Shown one piece after another: positions 19,443-28,714 of a DNA stretch of 64,000 nt. Origin of the DNA: Streptomyces microflavus (GTDB lineage Bacteria > Actinomycetota > Actinomycetes > Streptomycetales > Streptomycetaceae); the NCBI RefSeq assembly GCF_014650075.1, contig NZ_BMUG01000005.1, forward strand, positions 248,001-312,000, given 5' to 3'. Each line of letters opens with the position of its first letter. The stretch's first letter is position 1. A model generated the notes under the pieces. It ran no database searches, was not told the origin of the DNA, and saw only the letters and a list, made by a program, of their open reading frames with translations. A program made the translations under genes and the position numbers.

Positions 19443-21086
19443 TCAGAGGGCGGGAGCAGGCGCGGGTGCGGCGGTGCGGGCGGCGGCGTTGCGCAGATCC
19501 TTCTTGGAGACCTTGCCGACCCCGGTCTGCGGGAACGCGTCCACGAACTCGACCCGGTCCGGCACCTTGTAGGCGGCCAGACCCCGTTCCCGTACGAACC
19601 GTTTGATCGCCACTGCCTTCAGCGGACCGGCGCCCGAGCGCAGGATCACGTACGCGCAGACGCGCTCACCCAGATACGGGTCGGGCTCGGCCACCACGTT
19701 CGCGTCGTGCACGGCCGGGTGGGCGAGGATGTGGTTCTCCACCTCCTCGGCGGCGACCTTCTCGCCGCCCCGGTTGATCTGGTCCTTGGCGCGCCCCTCC
19801 ACGACGATGTGCCCGCTCTCCGTGACCCGGACGACATCGCCGGTGCGGTAGAAGCCGTCCTCGGTGAAGGAACGGGCGTTGTGCTCCGGGGCGTTCCAGT
19901 AGCCGCGGATCGTGTACGGGCCCCGGGTCAGCAGGTGGCCCGTCCCGCCGGGCTCCACCTCCCGGTCCTCGTCGTCGACGACCAGAATCTCGTCGTCCGG
20001 GGAGATGGGCCGGCCCTGAGTGGTGACGATGGTCTCCACCGGGTCGTCCAGACGCGTGTAGTTGACCAGCCCCTCGGCCATCCCGAAGACCTGCTGGAGC
20101 GTGCAGCCGAGCGCGGGACGCACCCTGCGTGCCGCCTCCTCGCTGAACTTGGCGCCGCCCACGAGCAGCACGTCCAGGCTGCTGAGGTCGTGCGCGCTGC
20201 CGGGTGCGGCCTCGGTCCAGAGGAGGGCCAGTGGCGGCACCAGGCCGGTGATGGTCACGCCCTCACGCTCGATCAGCGGGAAGGCCACCTCGGGCGAGGG
20301 CTGCGGGCACAGCACCACGCGACCACCCGCGTACAGCGTGCCGAGCGAACCGGGCGACGACAGAGGGAAGTTGTGGGCGGCGGGCAGTGCGACCAGGTAG
20401 ACGCTGTTCTCATCGACCCCGCAGATCTCGTTGGAGCCCCACAGCGAGTAGATGTAGTCGTCGTGGGTGCGCGGGATCAGCTTCGGTACGCCGGTGCTGC
20501 CGCCGGAGAGCTGGAGGAAGGCCAGGTCGTCGGGGCGCGGCCCGCCGTAGCCGACCGGCTCCTCGGCCACCTCGGCCAGCGCCTCGAAGTCGCCGGGGTC
20601 CCCCTGGGCGACGAACACGTACTTCAGCGTGGGTACTTGGGCGTGGGTCTTCGTCGCAAGCTCCCGGTAGTCGTAGCCGCCGTGCTCGGCCGCGATGACG
20701 TAGGCGACCGCCTCGGTGAACTCGCAGAAGTAGGCGATCTCGGTCTCGCGGTGGGCGGGCAGCGCGAAGACGGGCAGCGCGCCGATCCGGAACAGCGCGA
20801 AGATCACCTCGAAGAACTCGGCGATGTTGGGGAGTTGGACCACCACGTTGTCGCCCTTGGCGATCCCGCGGGCGAGGAAGCCCGCGGCCAGCCGGTCGGC
20901 GCGCCGGTCGAGATCGGCGTAGGTCCATCGGCTCCCGGCCGCCGGGTCGACGATCGCGATCCGGTCCGGGTGCTCCTCGGCGCGCTGCCGCAGCATCTCG
21001 CCGAAGGTCTCCCCGCGCCACCAGCCGGCCGCCCGGTACTTCGCGGCGAACTCGGCGGGCCAGGTCGGCGCCGCTTGCGTACTCAC
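19443..21086 (-). CDS. dhbE: 2,3-dihydroxybenzoate-AMP ligase
   Basis: This enzyme activates DHB as the adenylate and loads it on the aryl carrier protein. The 547-residue protein is a complete stand-alone ANL adenylation enzyme. It has the nucleotide loop LSGGSTGVPKLIPRTHDDY, the AAHNFPLSSPG segment whose Asn marks aryl-acid-specific enzymes such as DhbE/EntE, GMAEGLVNYTRL, the hinge YRTGDVVR and the catalytic Lys region GVGKVSKKDLR. GTG 21086 overlaps the isochorismate synthase stop as GTGA with GGAG eight bases upstream. Confidence 0.96.
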   Translation of the reverse strand: MSTQAAPTWPAEFAAKYRAAGWWRGETFGEMLRQRAEEHPDRIAIVDPAAGSRWTYADLDRRADRLAAGFLARGIAKGDNVVVQLPNIAEFFEVIFALFRIGALPVFALPAHRETEIAYFCEFTEAVAYVIAAEHGGYDYRELATKTHAQVPTLKYVFVAQGDPGDFEALAEVAEEPVGYGGPRPDDLAFLQLSGGSTGVPKLIPRTHDDYIYSLWGSNEICGVDENSVYLVALPAAHNFPLSSPGSLGTLYAGGRVVLCPQPSPEVAFPLIEREGVTITGLVPPLALLWTEAAPGSAHDLSSLDVLLVGGAKFSEEAARRVRPALGCTLQQVFGMAEGLVNYTRLDDPVETIVTTQGRPISPDDEILVVDDEDREVEPGGTGHLLTRGPYTIRGYWNAPEHNARSFTEDGFYRTGDVVRVTESGHIVVEGRAKDQINRGGEKVAAEEVENHILAHPAVHDANVVAEPDPYLGERVCAYVILRSGAGPLKAVAIKRFVRERGLAAYKVPDRVEFVDAFPQTGVGKVSKKDLRNAAARTAAPAPAPAL

Positions 21087-22288
21087 AGCTCGGCTCCCAC
21101 GGCGCTGAGGAAGGTGCGGAACTTCGCCGCGGTCTCGGCGGTCTCCGCCTCGGGCTCGGAGGCGGCGACGATGCCCGCACCGGCGTACAGGCGCAGCGTG
21201 CGCTCCTCGGCCTCGGCGCAGCGGATCGTGACGACCCATTCACCGTCGCCGTCGGCGTTCCCCCAGCCGACGACACCGGTGAAGAAGCCGCGGTCGAACG
21301 GCTCGGTCTCCGCGATGACCTGACGGGCCGTCCGCGTCGGCGTGCCGCACACGGCGGGCGTCGGGTGCAGCGCCATCGCCAGGTCCAGCGCCGAGGTGCC
21401 GGGGGAGGAGAGGGTGCCGGTGACCGTGGTGGACAGGTGCCACATGGTGGCGGTGCGGATCAGCGTCGGGCGGGCCGGGACGGTCATCCCGGTGCAGTGC
21501 GGGGCGAGCGCCTGGTGGACGGCGTCCACGACGACGGCGTGCTCGTGGAGGTCCTTGACGGACTCCAGCAGCGTCGCGGCCCGGCGGACGTCCTCGGCGA
21601 GGTCGTCGCTGCGGGGGGTGGACCCGGCGAGCGGGTTGGCGACGACCTGGTTGCCGTGGCGGGAGACGAGCAGCTCGGGGCTGGCGCCGATCAGGGTGCG
21701 GTCGGGGCCGGTCGGCAGCGCGAAGGTGTAGCCGGAGGGGTCGCGGCGGGCCAGCCGCTGGAGCATCCCGGGCAGGTCGAGCGGGGCGCCGGAGGTGAGT
21801 TCCAGGGTGCGGGCCAGCACCACCTTGCTGAACTCGCCGCGCCACATGCGGGCCACGGCGGCGGCGACGCCCGCCCCGTAGACCTCGGGCTCCGGCACCG
21901 GCCGTATCCGCCAGTCCGCGGCGGCGGAGGGGCCGGCGGGCAGGGCGATGAGCGGGTCGGAGGCGAGCGGCGGCGCGGTGCGCACCGCCGCCGGCACGGT
22001 GAGGGCGGCGGGCGCCGTGTGGTCGAACGGGATGGCGCCGATCACCACGGGCGATTCCTGTCCGGCGGCGACGGCCTCGGTCAGGGTGGCGTTCACCCGG
22101 TCGGTCAAGGGTCTCTCGTCGTAAGGGACTTCGCGTCCCGGTCCGCGTGCGAGGAGCGTGCGCCCGGGCGTCGCGAGGAAACTGGCGCCCGGTGTGTAGG
22201 CGTCGAGGAGCGACGTGGCGGCTCCTACCGCGGGGTGGGCCGACTCGGCCGGGGGTACGTGCGTGGCGACCTGGGATGCCGTCGACAC
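21083..22288 (-). CDS. dhbC: isochorismate synthase
   Basis: This enzyme converts chorismate to isochorismate, committing it to DHB. The 401-residue protein has the chorismate-utilising fold: FSKVVLARTLEL, PLAGSTPR, LLESVKDLHEH, the HPTPAVCGTP segment, EPFDRGFFTGVVGW and the metal-binding RLYAGAGIVAASEPEAE. GTG 22288 lies after GGAG on the minus strand. A longer upstream frame would overlap dhbA and is not used. It follows dhbA by 89 bases and is coupled to dhbE. Confidence 0.95.
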   Translation of the reverse strand: MSTASQVATHVPPAESAHPAVGAATSLLDAYTPGASFLATPGRTLLARGPGREVPYDERPLTDRVNATLTEAVAAGQESPVVIGAIPFDHTAPAALTVPAAVRTAPPLASDPLIALPAGPSAAADWRIRPVPEPEVYGAGVAAAVARMWRGEFSKVVLARTLELTSGAPLDLPGMLQRLARRDPSGYTFALPTGPDRTLIGASPELLVSRHGNQVVANPLAGSTPRSDDLAEDVRRAATLLESVKDLHEHAVVVDAVHQALAPHCTGMTVPARPTLIRTATMWHLSTTVTGTLSSPGTSALDLAMALHPTPAVCGTPTRTARQVIAETEPFDRGFFTGVVGWGNADGDGEWVVTIRCAEAEERTLRLYAGAGIVAASEPEAETAETAAKFRTFLSAVGAEL

Positions 22289-22377
22289 GGGGACTCCATT
22301 CTCGATGGTCCCGTCAGCGGGTGCGGGGGGCTGGATGGGAGGTGAAGCGGTACGGAGGGGAGGTGCGGGGCCGCCGG

Positions 22378-23208
22378 TCAGCGCAGGGTCGCGCCGCCGT
22401 CGACGTACAGCTCCTGGAGCGTGATGTGGCGGGCGCGGTCCGAGGCGAGGAACGCCACCGCGTCGGCGATGTCGGCGGGTTCGGCGATCCGGCCCAGCGG
22501 TATGCCGGTGCGGTACGTCGACGGGTCGCCGTCTATCACCCGTGCCTCGGCGCCCGGGTCGGTCCACAGCGCCCGCTGCATCGCGGTGTCGGTGGAGCCG
22601 GGGGCGACGATGTTGCACCGCACGCCGCTGCGGGCGAGTTCGAGCCCCAGACACTTGGTGAACATGGCTGCGGCCGCCTTGGAGGCGGCGTAGGCGGCCA
22701 TGCCGGTGCGCGGGATCCCGGCGGCGTTGGAGCCGACGGTGACGATGCAGCCGGACTTCCGGGTCACCATCAGCGGGGCGACGCTCTGCGAGACATGGAA
22801 GACGCCGGTGGTGTTCACCGCGAAGGTGTCCGCCCAGTCCTGTGCGGAGAGCCCGGTCGCCGGGCCGGTGCGCAGGATGCCCGCGACGTTCACGAGGACG
22901 TCCACCGGGCCCAGTTCGCGTTCGACGCGGGCCACGGTGTTCTCCACCGCAACCCGGTCCGTGACGTCCATCACATAGGGTTCCAGACAGCCCGCCGAAC
23001 GCTCTCCCGCCGGCAGTTTCTCCTGCCGTCGCGGCCAGTCGGCGGCCAGCGCCTCGATGGTGTGCCCGGCCCGGTCGGTGGCCGCCACCTGGGCGCCGAG
23101 GTCGGCGAGCAGTTCGGCGACAGCGGCTCCGATGCCTTGTCCGGCACCGGTCACCAGGGCCGTGCGGCCCTCGAACTCGCCACTTCTGCCCGGTATGTGC
23201 TCAGGCAT
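22378..23208 (-). CDS. dhbA: 2,3-dihydro-2,3-dihydroxybenzoate dehydrogenase
   Basis: This short-chain dehydrogenase performs the last step of DHB synthesis, oxidising the dihydrodiol to DHB with NAD. The 276-residue protein has TGAGQGIG (cofactor), NVAGI, the catalytic Ser/Tyr/Lys set in GSNAAGIPRTGMAAYAASKAA, and APGSTDT. It starts the leftward operon dhbA-C-E-B-G from a promoter with an iron box 22-40 bases upstream of its ATG. The SDR family is certain; the substrate follows from operon context. Confidence 0.93.
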   Translation of the reverse strand: MPEHIPGRSGEFEGRTALVTGAGQGIGAAVAELLADLGAQVAATDRAGHTIEALAADWPRRQEKLPAGERSAGCLEPYVMDVTDRVAVENTVARVERELGPVDVLVNVAGILRTGPATGLSAQDWADTFAVNTTGVFHVSQSVAPLMVTRKSGCIVTVGSNAAGIPRTGMAAYAASKAAAAMFTKCLGLELARSGVRCNIVAPGSTDTAMQRALWTDPGAEARVIDGDPSTYRTGIPLGRIAEPADIADAVAFLASDRARHITLQELYVDGGATLR

Positions 23209-23229
23209 GAAACTACCTCCCCCTGGGTG

Positions 23230-23248
23230 TTAGGTAAGGGTAACCTAA
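23230..23248. promoter_or_regulatory. iron box (DmdR/IdeR type) before dhbA
   Basis: TTAGGTAAGGGTAACCTAA differs from the consensus TTAGGTTAGGCTAACCTAA at two positions. It lies just upstream of dhbA and is expected to bind the iron-loaded DtxR-family repressor. Confidence 0.92.
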
Positions 23249-23292
23249 ATTGATTCGACCGCCCAGAAGGGTGTCGAGCCGTCGATATACGG

Positions 23293-23311
23293 TTAGGTTA
23301 GCCTCACCTTA
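23293..23311. promoter_or_regulatory. second iron box, touching the permease start codon
   Basis: TTAGGTTAGCCTCACCTTA has three differences from the iron-box consensus and ends on the A of the ATG at 23311. Together with the box at 23230 it covers both directions of the divergent promoter region. Confidence 0.85.
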
Positions 23312-25668
23312 TGCAAACGCCGCGCACGGGGACCACGGCCTCGGCTCCCGAACACGACTCCTCGACCGCCCAGTTGGACGGAGAGGTGAGCGAACGGAGG
23401 GCGAAGACACCGCCCGCCGGAGCGGAGGAAACCGCTCCGGAGCCCGGCTCCAGACCCGGTTCCGTACCCGGTACGGAGATATCCCCGGGCACGGAGACGG
23501 CCCCTGGCGCGCCCTCCACCGGCCGCCGCACCGTGGCGCTCGCCGTCGCCGGTCTCGCGGTGGCCGTCCTGCTGCTGAGCGGGCTTTCCCTCTCCATCGG
23601 CGCGGGGGAGGTCGGCGTCGGCGGAGTGCTCGACTATCTGCTCGACCGGGGCGGGGCCCGCGACAACGCCCGCCTCTCCCTCGTCGTCGGCGACCTGCGC
23701 CTGCCGCGCACCCTCACCGCCCTGCTCGTCGGCGCGGCCCTCGGTGTCGCCGGATGCCTCCTCCAGGCGGTCACCCGCAACCCGCTCGCCGAGACCGGAC
23801 TGCTCGGCGTCAACGCGGGCGCGTCCCTCGGTGTCGTCGCGGGCATCGCGCTCCTCGGCTTCGATTCCGGTTACGCCTACCTGGTCTGCGCGTTCGTCGG
23901 CGCGGTGGTCGCCAGCGGCCTGGTCCTCCTCATCTCCGGGCGGCGCGGCGGCGGCTCTCCCATGCGCCTAGTCCTCGCCGGTGCGGCGCTCGGCGCCACC
24001 TTCGGCGGACTCACCAGCGTCATCGTCGTCAACTCCGCCGAGACCTACGACAGATTCCGTTTCTGGGTCCTCGGCTCCCTCGCCGGGGTCGAGGGCTTCG
24101 GTGAACTCGGCCGCCTGGCCCCCGTCCTCGCCATCGGATTCCTCGTCGCCCTGCTCGTCGCGCGCCCGCTCTCCGCCCTCGCCCTCGGCGACGACCTGGC
24201 CCGCAGCCTCGGCCACCGGCCGCCCGTCATCCGCACGGTCGTCGCCGTCGGCGTCACCCTCCTCACCGCCTCCGCCGTCGCGCTCGCCGGGCCCATCTCC
24301 TTCCTCGGTCTGCTCGCCGGATTCCTCGCCCGAGCCATCGCCGGCACCCGGCTGGCCGCCCGCCTCCTGCTCGCCGGACTCATCGGCGCCTGCGTCCTGG
24401 CCGTCTCGGACGTCGCCGCCCGCGTGGTCTCCCGGCCCTTCGAGGCACCCGTCTCCGTGATCGTCGCCCTCATCGGCGCCCCCGTCCTCATCGCCATCGT
24501 CCGCTCCAAGCAGCTGTCCTCGATGGGCATGACGGAACCGGCCACCGAGGAGCGCGCCCCCGACCGCCCGCGCCGCTTCAAGCTCGCCCTGCCCCGCCCG
24601 AAGGGCCGTACCCCCAAGGCCGTCCGGGTCCGCCCGCCCGACACCCTGGTCGTCCGGCGCGGTCCCCTCTCCCTGCTGATCACCCGGCGCGCGGCCCTCG
24701 CCGCCGTCGCGCTCGCCGCGGCCCTCCTGGCCGCCGTCGTCCTCTCCGCCTACGCGGGCCAGAGCGACATGGGCGTCGCCCGCACCTTCCGCGCGGTCAT
24801 CGGCCAGGGCGACCGCTTCGACGTCCTGCTCGTCCAGAACTTCCGCCTCGGCCGCATCGTCGCCGGACTCACCGCGGGCGCCGCCCTCGGCCTCGCGGGC
24901 TGCCTCACCCAGACCCTGGCCCGCAACCGCCTCGCCACCCCCGAGCTCCTCGGCGTCAACGACGGGGCCACCGCCGCCGTCCTGCTCTCCGTCACCCTCA
25001 GCTCCACCGGAACGTTCGGCGCCTGGTGGGCGGGACCGATCGGCGCCCTGGTCGCCGTCATCGTTGTCACCACCGTCTCCGGCGGCCTCGGCCAGCGCGG
25101 CTACCGCGTCCTCGTCGTCGGCCTCGCCATGTCCGCCCTGGCCTCCGCCATCACGCAGGTCGTGCTCTCCCGCCGCTCACTCAGCTCCGCGAGCTCGCTG
25201 TACGTGTGGACCTCCGGCAGCCTCAACGGACGCAGCTACTCCGTCGCCGTACCCGTCCTCATCGGCCTCGCGATCCTCGTCCCCGCCAGCCTCGCCGTCG
25301 CCCGCCACCTGGGTGTCCTGCGCTTCGACGACGCCACCGCCTCCTCCCTCGGCTCCGCCCCCGGCCGGGTCCGCGCCCTCGCCCTGCTGCTGGCCGTCGG
25401 CCTCGCGGGCCTCGCGGTCGGCATCTGCGGCCCGGTCGGCTTCGTGGCGCTCGCCTCCCCGGTCATCGCCTCCCGGCTCGCCGGCCCCCTGCGGGTCCCG
25501 CTGGTCGGATCGATGCTCACCGGCGCCGTCCTCGTGGTCGCCGCCGACACCCTCGGCCGGATCGCCTTCGACGGCGTCGAACTCCCCGTCGGCATCGTCA
25601 CCACCGTCCTCGGCGGCCCGTTCCTGCTCTGGGTGCTCCTCGGCCGCTCCGCCGCCACCCGCGTCTGA
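23311..25668 (+). CDS. ferric siderophore ABC transporter, fused double FecCD permease
   Basis: This inner-membrane channel imports the iron-loaded catechol siderophore. The 785-residue protein holds two complete FecCD permease units in one chain (about residues 70-410 and 440-785). Each contains the family patterns: LRLPRTLTALLVGAALGVAG and GCLLQAVTRNPLAETGLLGVNAGA in the first, GRIVAGLTAGAALGLAGCLTQTLARN in the second. The arrangement is that of FhuB. Residues ~1-70 are a disordered Pro/Thr/Glu-rich extension. ATG 23311 has no ribosome site and coincides with the iron box, so a leaderless message is possible; GTG 23386 is an alternative after GGAGAG. The ATPase and receptor are encoded at 37497-39451. 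Confidence 0.94.
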   Translation: MQTPRTGTTASAPEHDSSTAQLDGEVSERRAKTPPAGAEETAPEPGSRPGSVPGTEISPGTETAPGAPSTGRRTVALAVAGLAVAVLLLSGLSLSIGAGEVGVGGVLDYLLDRGGARDNARLSLVVGDLRLPRTLTALLVGAALGVAGCLLQAVTRNPLAETGLLGVNAGASLGVVAGIALLGFDSGYAYLVCAFVGAVVASGLVLLISGRRGGGSPMRLVLAGAALGATFGGLTSVIVVNSAETYDRFRFWVLGSLAGVEGFGELGRLAPVLAIGFLVALLVARPLSALALGDDLARSLGHRPPVIRTVVAVGVTLLTASAVALAGPISFLGLLAGFLARAIAGTRLAARLLLAGLIGACVLAVSDVAARVVSRPFEAPVSVIVALIGAPVLIAIVRSKQLSSMGMTEPATEERAPDRPRRFKLALPRPKGRTPKAVRVRPPDTLVVRRGPLSLLITRRAALAAVALAAALLAAVVLSAYAGQSDMGVARTFRAVIGQGDRFDVLLVQNFRLGRIVAGLTAGAALGLAGCLTQTLARNRLATPELLGVNDGATAAVLLSVTLSSTGTFGAWWAGPIGALVAVIVVTTVSGGLGQRGYRVLVVGLAMSALASAITQVVLSRRSLSSASSLYVWTSGSLNGRSYSVAVPVLIGLAILVPASLAVARHLGVLRFDDATASSLGSAPGRVRALALLLAVGLAGLAVGICGPVGFVALASPVIASRLAGPLRVPLVGSMLTGAVLVVAADTLGRIAFDGVELPVGIVTTVLGGPFLLWVLLGRSAATRV

Positions 25669-25682
25669 AAGGCGGCCCGCAC

Positions 25683-26963
25683 ATGACCTACCCACCGCGC
25701 CGCAACCCGCCCGCCCCGCCCGTGTCCGCGGGACCGACCCGATCCGAGGTACCCACCGTGCGAAGCCCCTTGCTGCGTACGCTTCTTGAGGACGTACGCG
25801 AGGGCAAGCCCGACGCCGAGGAGGCGTTCTGGAGTTACGTCTCCGAGACCGGCGCCCCCCTCGTCGAACCCGACCCCGAGGGCGAGGCCGACCACCGGCT
25901 GGTCACCTTCGTCCGCCGGGAGGACCCCGCCCGCCCCGCCACCCACGTCCTGGCCCTGGTCCACACGGTCACCGACAAGGACCGGCACGCGGGCGACCTC
26001 GCCCCACACCTGATGGAACGGGTCGAGGGCACCGGGGTCTGGGCCATCAGCCACCGGCTCCGCACCGACCACCGCGCCTCGTACCAGTTCCACGCCACCT
26101 GCGGCACCCGCGAGGACGCCCTGCGCGCCGACCGCCCCTCCTGGCGCCGGGTCCTCGACCACGCGGAACCCGACCCGCTCAACACCGGGGCCCCGCTGCC
26201 CTCCCGCGACGGCCGCAACCCCGCCTCCGTACTCGAACTCCCCGAAGCACCCGACCAGTCGCACACCCGGCGCCGCGAGGACGTGGACCGGGGCCAGAGC
26301 CTCGACACCGAGGTCGACGGGCGCCGGATCACGGTCCACCTCCCGCCGGGACACCGCCCGGACGCAGGCCCGTACGCGCTCGCCGTGCTCCTGGACGGCG
26401 AGATGTGGGGGCCGGTCCTCGGCGTCGGCGACATCTTCGACAACCTGCACGCCGACGGCGAACTCCCGCCCACCGTCGCGGTCCTGGTCGACACCATGGG
26501 CCGCCGCATGGAGGACCTCGCCTGCAGCGCCCCGTTCGTCGACTGGCTCGCCGACACCCTGCTGCCCTGGACCGAGCAGGAGTACGGGGCCGGGGCGGAC
26601 GCCGCCCGGACCGTCGTCGCCGGACAGAGCGCGGGCGGCCTCACCGCCGCCTTCGCCGCCTTCCAGCGCCCCGACCGCTTCGGCCTCGCCCTCTCCCAGT
26701 CCGGCTCCTTCTGGTGGCCCGACGACGACCGAGAGGGCGAATGGCTCACCGGCCGGTACGCCTGGGCGGAGCGCAGGCCCATCACCCTCCACCTGGAGGT
26801 CGGCCGGCAGGAGTGGATGCTCCTGGAGGAGAACCGCAGGTTCCGCAACATCCTGCGCGCCCGCGGATACGACGTGCGCTACCGGGAGTTCAACGGCGGC
26901 CACGACTACGCCTGCTGGCGCGGCGGCCTCGCGGACGGCCTGGCGGCCCTGCTCGGCCCGTAA
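25683..26963 (+). CDS. fes: enterochelin-esterase-type siderophore hydrolase
   Basis: This cytoplasmic serine hydrolase opens the ester bonds of the imported ferric siderophore to release iron. The 426-residue protein has an N-terminal Fes-like beta domain and a C-terminal alpha/beta hydrolase with the nucleophile loop AGQSAGG, FAAFQRPDRFG, and the catalytic His in NGGHDYACWR. It follows the permease by 14 bases with AAAGGCGG before ATG 25683; a GTG at 25758 is an alternative. The presence of an esterase implies a siderophore with a Ser or Thr ester backbone, in agreement with the NRPS. Confidence 0.93.
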   Translation: MTYPPRRNPPAPPVSAGPTRSEVPTVRSPLLRTLLEDVREGKPDAEEAFWSYVSETGAPLVEPDPEGEADHRLVTFVRREDPARPATHVLALVHTVTDKDRHAGDLAPHLMERVEGTGVWAISHRLRTDHRASYQFHATCGTREDALRADRPSWRRVLDHAEPDPLNTGAPLPSRDGRNPASVLELPEAPDQSHTRRREDVDRGQSLDTEVDGRRITVHLPPGHRPDAGPYALAVLLDGEMWGPVLGVGDIFDNLHADGELPPTVAVLVDTMGRRMEDLACSAPFVDWLADTLLPWTEQEYGAGADAARTVVAGQSAGGLTAAFAAFQRPDRFGLALSQSGSFWWPDDDREGEWLTGRYAWAERRPITLHLEVGRQEWMLLEENRRFRNILRARGYDVRYREFNGGHDYACWRGGLADGLAALLGP

Positions 26964-26991
26964 CGCATCCCGCACCCCCACGAGAACGCGA

Positions 26992-27036
26992 AAGGGGCGG
27001 GGCGGCATCCCCCCTCCGGATGCCGCCCCGCCCCTT
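26992..27036. terminator. 19-bp hairpin between convergent fes and exporter genes
   Basis: Positions 26992-27010 (AAGGGGCGGGGCGGCATCC) and 27018-27036 are exact inverse copies with a seven-base loop. It is placed to end both transcripts. Confidence 0.88.
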
Positions 27037-27048
27037 ACCCGTACCCGC

Positions 27049-28509
27049 TCAGCCCTTGACGGCCCGAGCCTCGTCCGCCGCCAGGCCCTCGCCCGGCGGC
27101 GCGTCCTCGTCGTCGAAGGGCGGCGGCTGCGGGGCCTCGCGCGGCAGCCGCAGCGCGATCAGCGCCCCGGCCGCGACGAGCGCGGCCGTCACCCACACCG
27201 CCGTGCGGTACGGACCCGGGTCGGCGGCGGCCTCCGTCACATGGCCACCCCCGATCACCGCCGCACAGGCGGCGATGCCCAGGGCACCGCCGAGCGTCCG
27301 GACGATCTGGAACAGGCCCATCGCCTGGCCCATGTCGGCGGGCCCGATCGACTCGAACCCGGAGATCTGCACGGTGAGCACCGCCGTGCCGAGCACCAGA
27401 CCGATCAGGAACATCAGCCCGCGCACGCTCCACGCGTTCTCCGCGACGCCCGGGATCGCAAGCGTCGCGAAGACCGCCGCGGCGACCAGCAGCGCCGGTA
27501 CGGTCAGCAGCCGCGGGCCGAGCTTCGGCAGCAGCCGGTCCACCACCTGCGAGGCCAGCATCAGCCCCACCGCCTCCGGGAAGACGCTCAGCCCGGCATC
27601 GAGCGCCGAAGCGCCCAGGCTCGCCTGGTAGAGCAGCGGGAAGACGAACAGCACGCCCATCAGCCCGGCCGCGGTGACCCCGGCCAGCGCGGACGCCGAC
27701 CCGTACACCCGGTCGGCGAGCAGCCGCAGCCTCAGCAACGGCGTCTTCGCCCGCACCTGGTGCAGGACGGCCGCCACCAGCAGGACGGAGCCGAGGGCCG
27801 CGCTGACGGCGACGGCGGGCCGGGTCCAGCCCTGCGAGGGACCGAAGCCGAGCGCGTACGTCAGCAGACCCAGCGCCGGAGTGGCCAGCCAGAAGCCGAC
27901 GACGTCGAACTTCCCCTCGGGGCCCTCGACATGCTCGCGTAGACCGAACACGCCCAGCAGCACCGCCGCCGTACCGATCGGCACATTCACGAAGAACAGC
28001 CAGTGCCAGGAGAGGTGTTCGGTGAGCAGACCGCCCAGCGGCGGACCGAGCGCGGGCATCAGCGCCGTCGGCACAATCAGTACCTTGGCCAGCTTCATCC
28101 GCTCGTGCGGCGGGAACGCCCGGAACAGCAGCGTCATCCCGACCGGCGTCAACAGCCCACCGGCCAGGCCCTGTACGGCCCGCGCCACCACCAGGGTGTT
28201 CAGGTCCGGGGCCAGTCCGCAGACCGCCGAGGCGATCGTGAACGCGGTCAGCGAGCCGAGGAACACCCGCTTCGTTCCGAACCGGTCACCCAGCCACCCC
28301 GCCACCGGCAGCCCCACCGCGAGCGCGACCAGGAAGGCCGTCTCCACGGTGTTGGCGGCCGACAGCGGACGGCCGAAGTCGCCCGCGATCGTATAGAGAG
28401 CCGGGTTCACGATCGTCGAGTCGAGGCCGTTCATGCACATCGCGGCCGTGTAGACGAGGACGACGGCGACCCGGGGACGTATCCGGGGCCGGATCAGCAG
28501 CCCGCTCAC
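27049..28509 (-). CDS. MFS exporter (DHA2/EmrB-QacA type), probable siderophore export
   Basis: This is a proton-driven efflux protein of 486 residues with about 14 hydrophobic segments, as in the DHA2 family. Motifs include GLDSTIVNPALYTIAGDF in helix 1, GWLGDRFGTKRVFL (motif A) and RAVQGLAGGLLTPVGMTL. GTG 28509 overlaps the mbtH stop as GTGA, placing it at the end of the iron-regulated NRPS-mbtH operon. Secretion of the finished catechol siderophore is inferred from that position. A hairpin terminator follows. Confidence 0.9.
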   Translation of the reverse strand: MSGLLIRPRIRPRVAVVLVYTAAMCMNGLDSTIVNPALYTIAGDFGRPLSAANTVETAFLVALAVGLPVAGWLGDRFGTKRVFLGSLTAFTIASAVCGLAPDLNTLVVARAVQGLAGGLLTPVGMTLLFRAFPPHERMKLAKVLIVPTALMPALGPPLGGLLTEHLSWHWLFFVNVPIGTAAVLLGVFGLREHVEGPEGKFDVVGFWLATPALGLLTYALGFGPSQGWTRPAVAVSAALGSVLLVAAVLHQVRAKTPLLRLRLLADRVYGSASALAGVTAAGLMGVLFVFPLLYQASLGASALDAGLSVFPEAVGLMLASQVVDRLLPKLGPRLLTVPALLVAAAVFATLAIPGVAENAWSVRGLMFLIGLVLGTAVLTVQISGFESIGPADMGQAMGLFQIVRTLGGALGIAACAAVIGGGHVTEAAADPGPYRTAVWVTAALVAAGALIALRLPREAPQPPPFDDEDAPPGEGLAADEARAVKG

Positions 28510-28709
28510 CGGGCGGTGACGGCGACGGGGCCGGCCCAGTGCGCGTTGATCCAGTCCAGCGCCTCCTGGCGGGCGCACGGACCGTGAGCCGTCGACCAGC
28601 CCGCGGGCACCGGCGCGAAGAGCGGCCACAGCGAGTGCTGCCCCTCGGCGTTGGTCAGGACGAGGAACTGCCCTTCAGCGTCGAAGGGGTTGGCGGGTGC
28701 GTCACTCAT
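28506..28709 (-). CDS. MbtH-like NRPS accessory protein
   Basis: This small helper binds and stabilises NRPS adenylation domains. It has 67 residues with the family pattern NPFDAEGQFLVLTNAEGQHS, LWP, VPAGW and the paired Trp at the end (ALDWINAHW). ATG 28709 is the usual family start, after GGAG in the NRPS 3' end. A GTG at 28718 overlapping the NRPS stop (GTGA) is also in frame. Confidence 0.96.
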   Translation of the reverse strand: MSDAPANPFDAEGQFLVLTNAEGQHSLWPLFAPVPAGWSTAHGPCARQEALDWINAHWAGPVAVTAR

Positions 28710-28714
28710 CGGTG

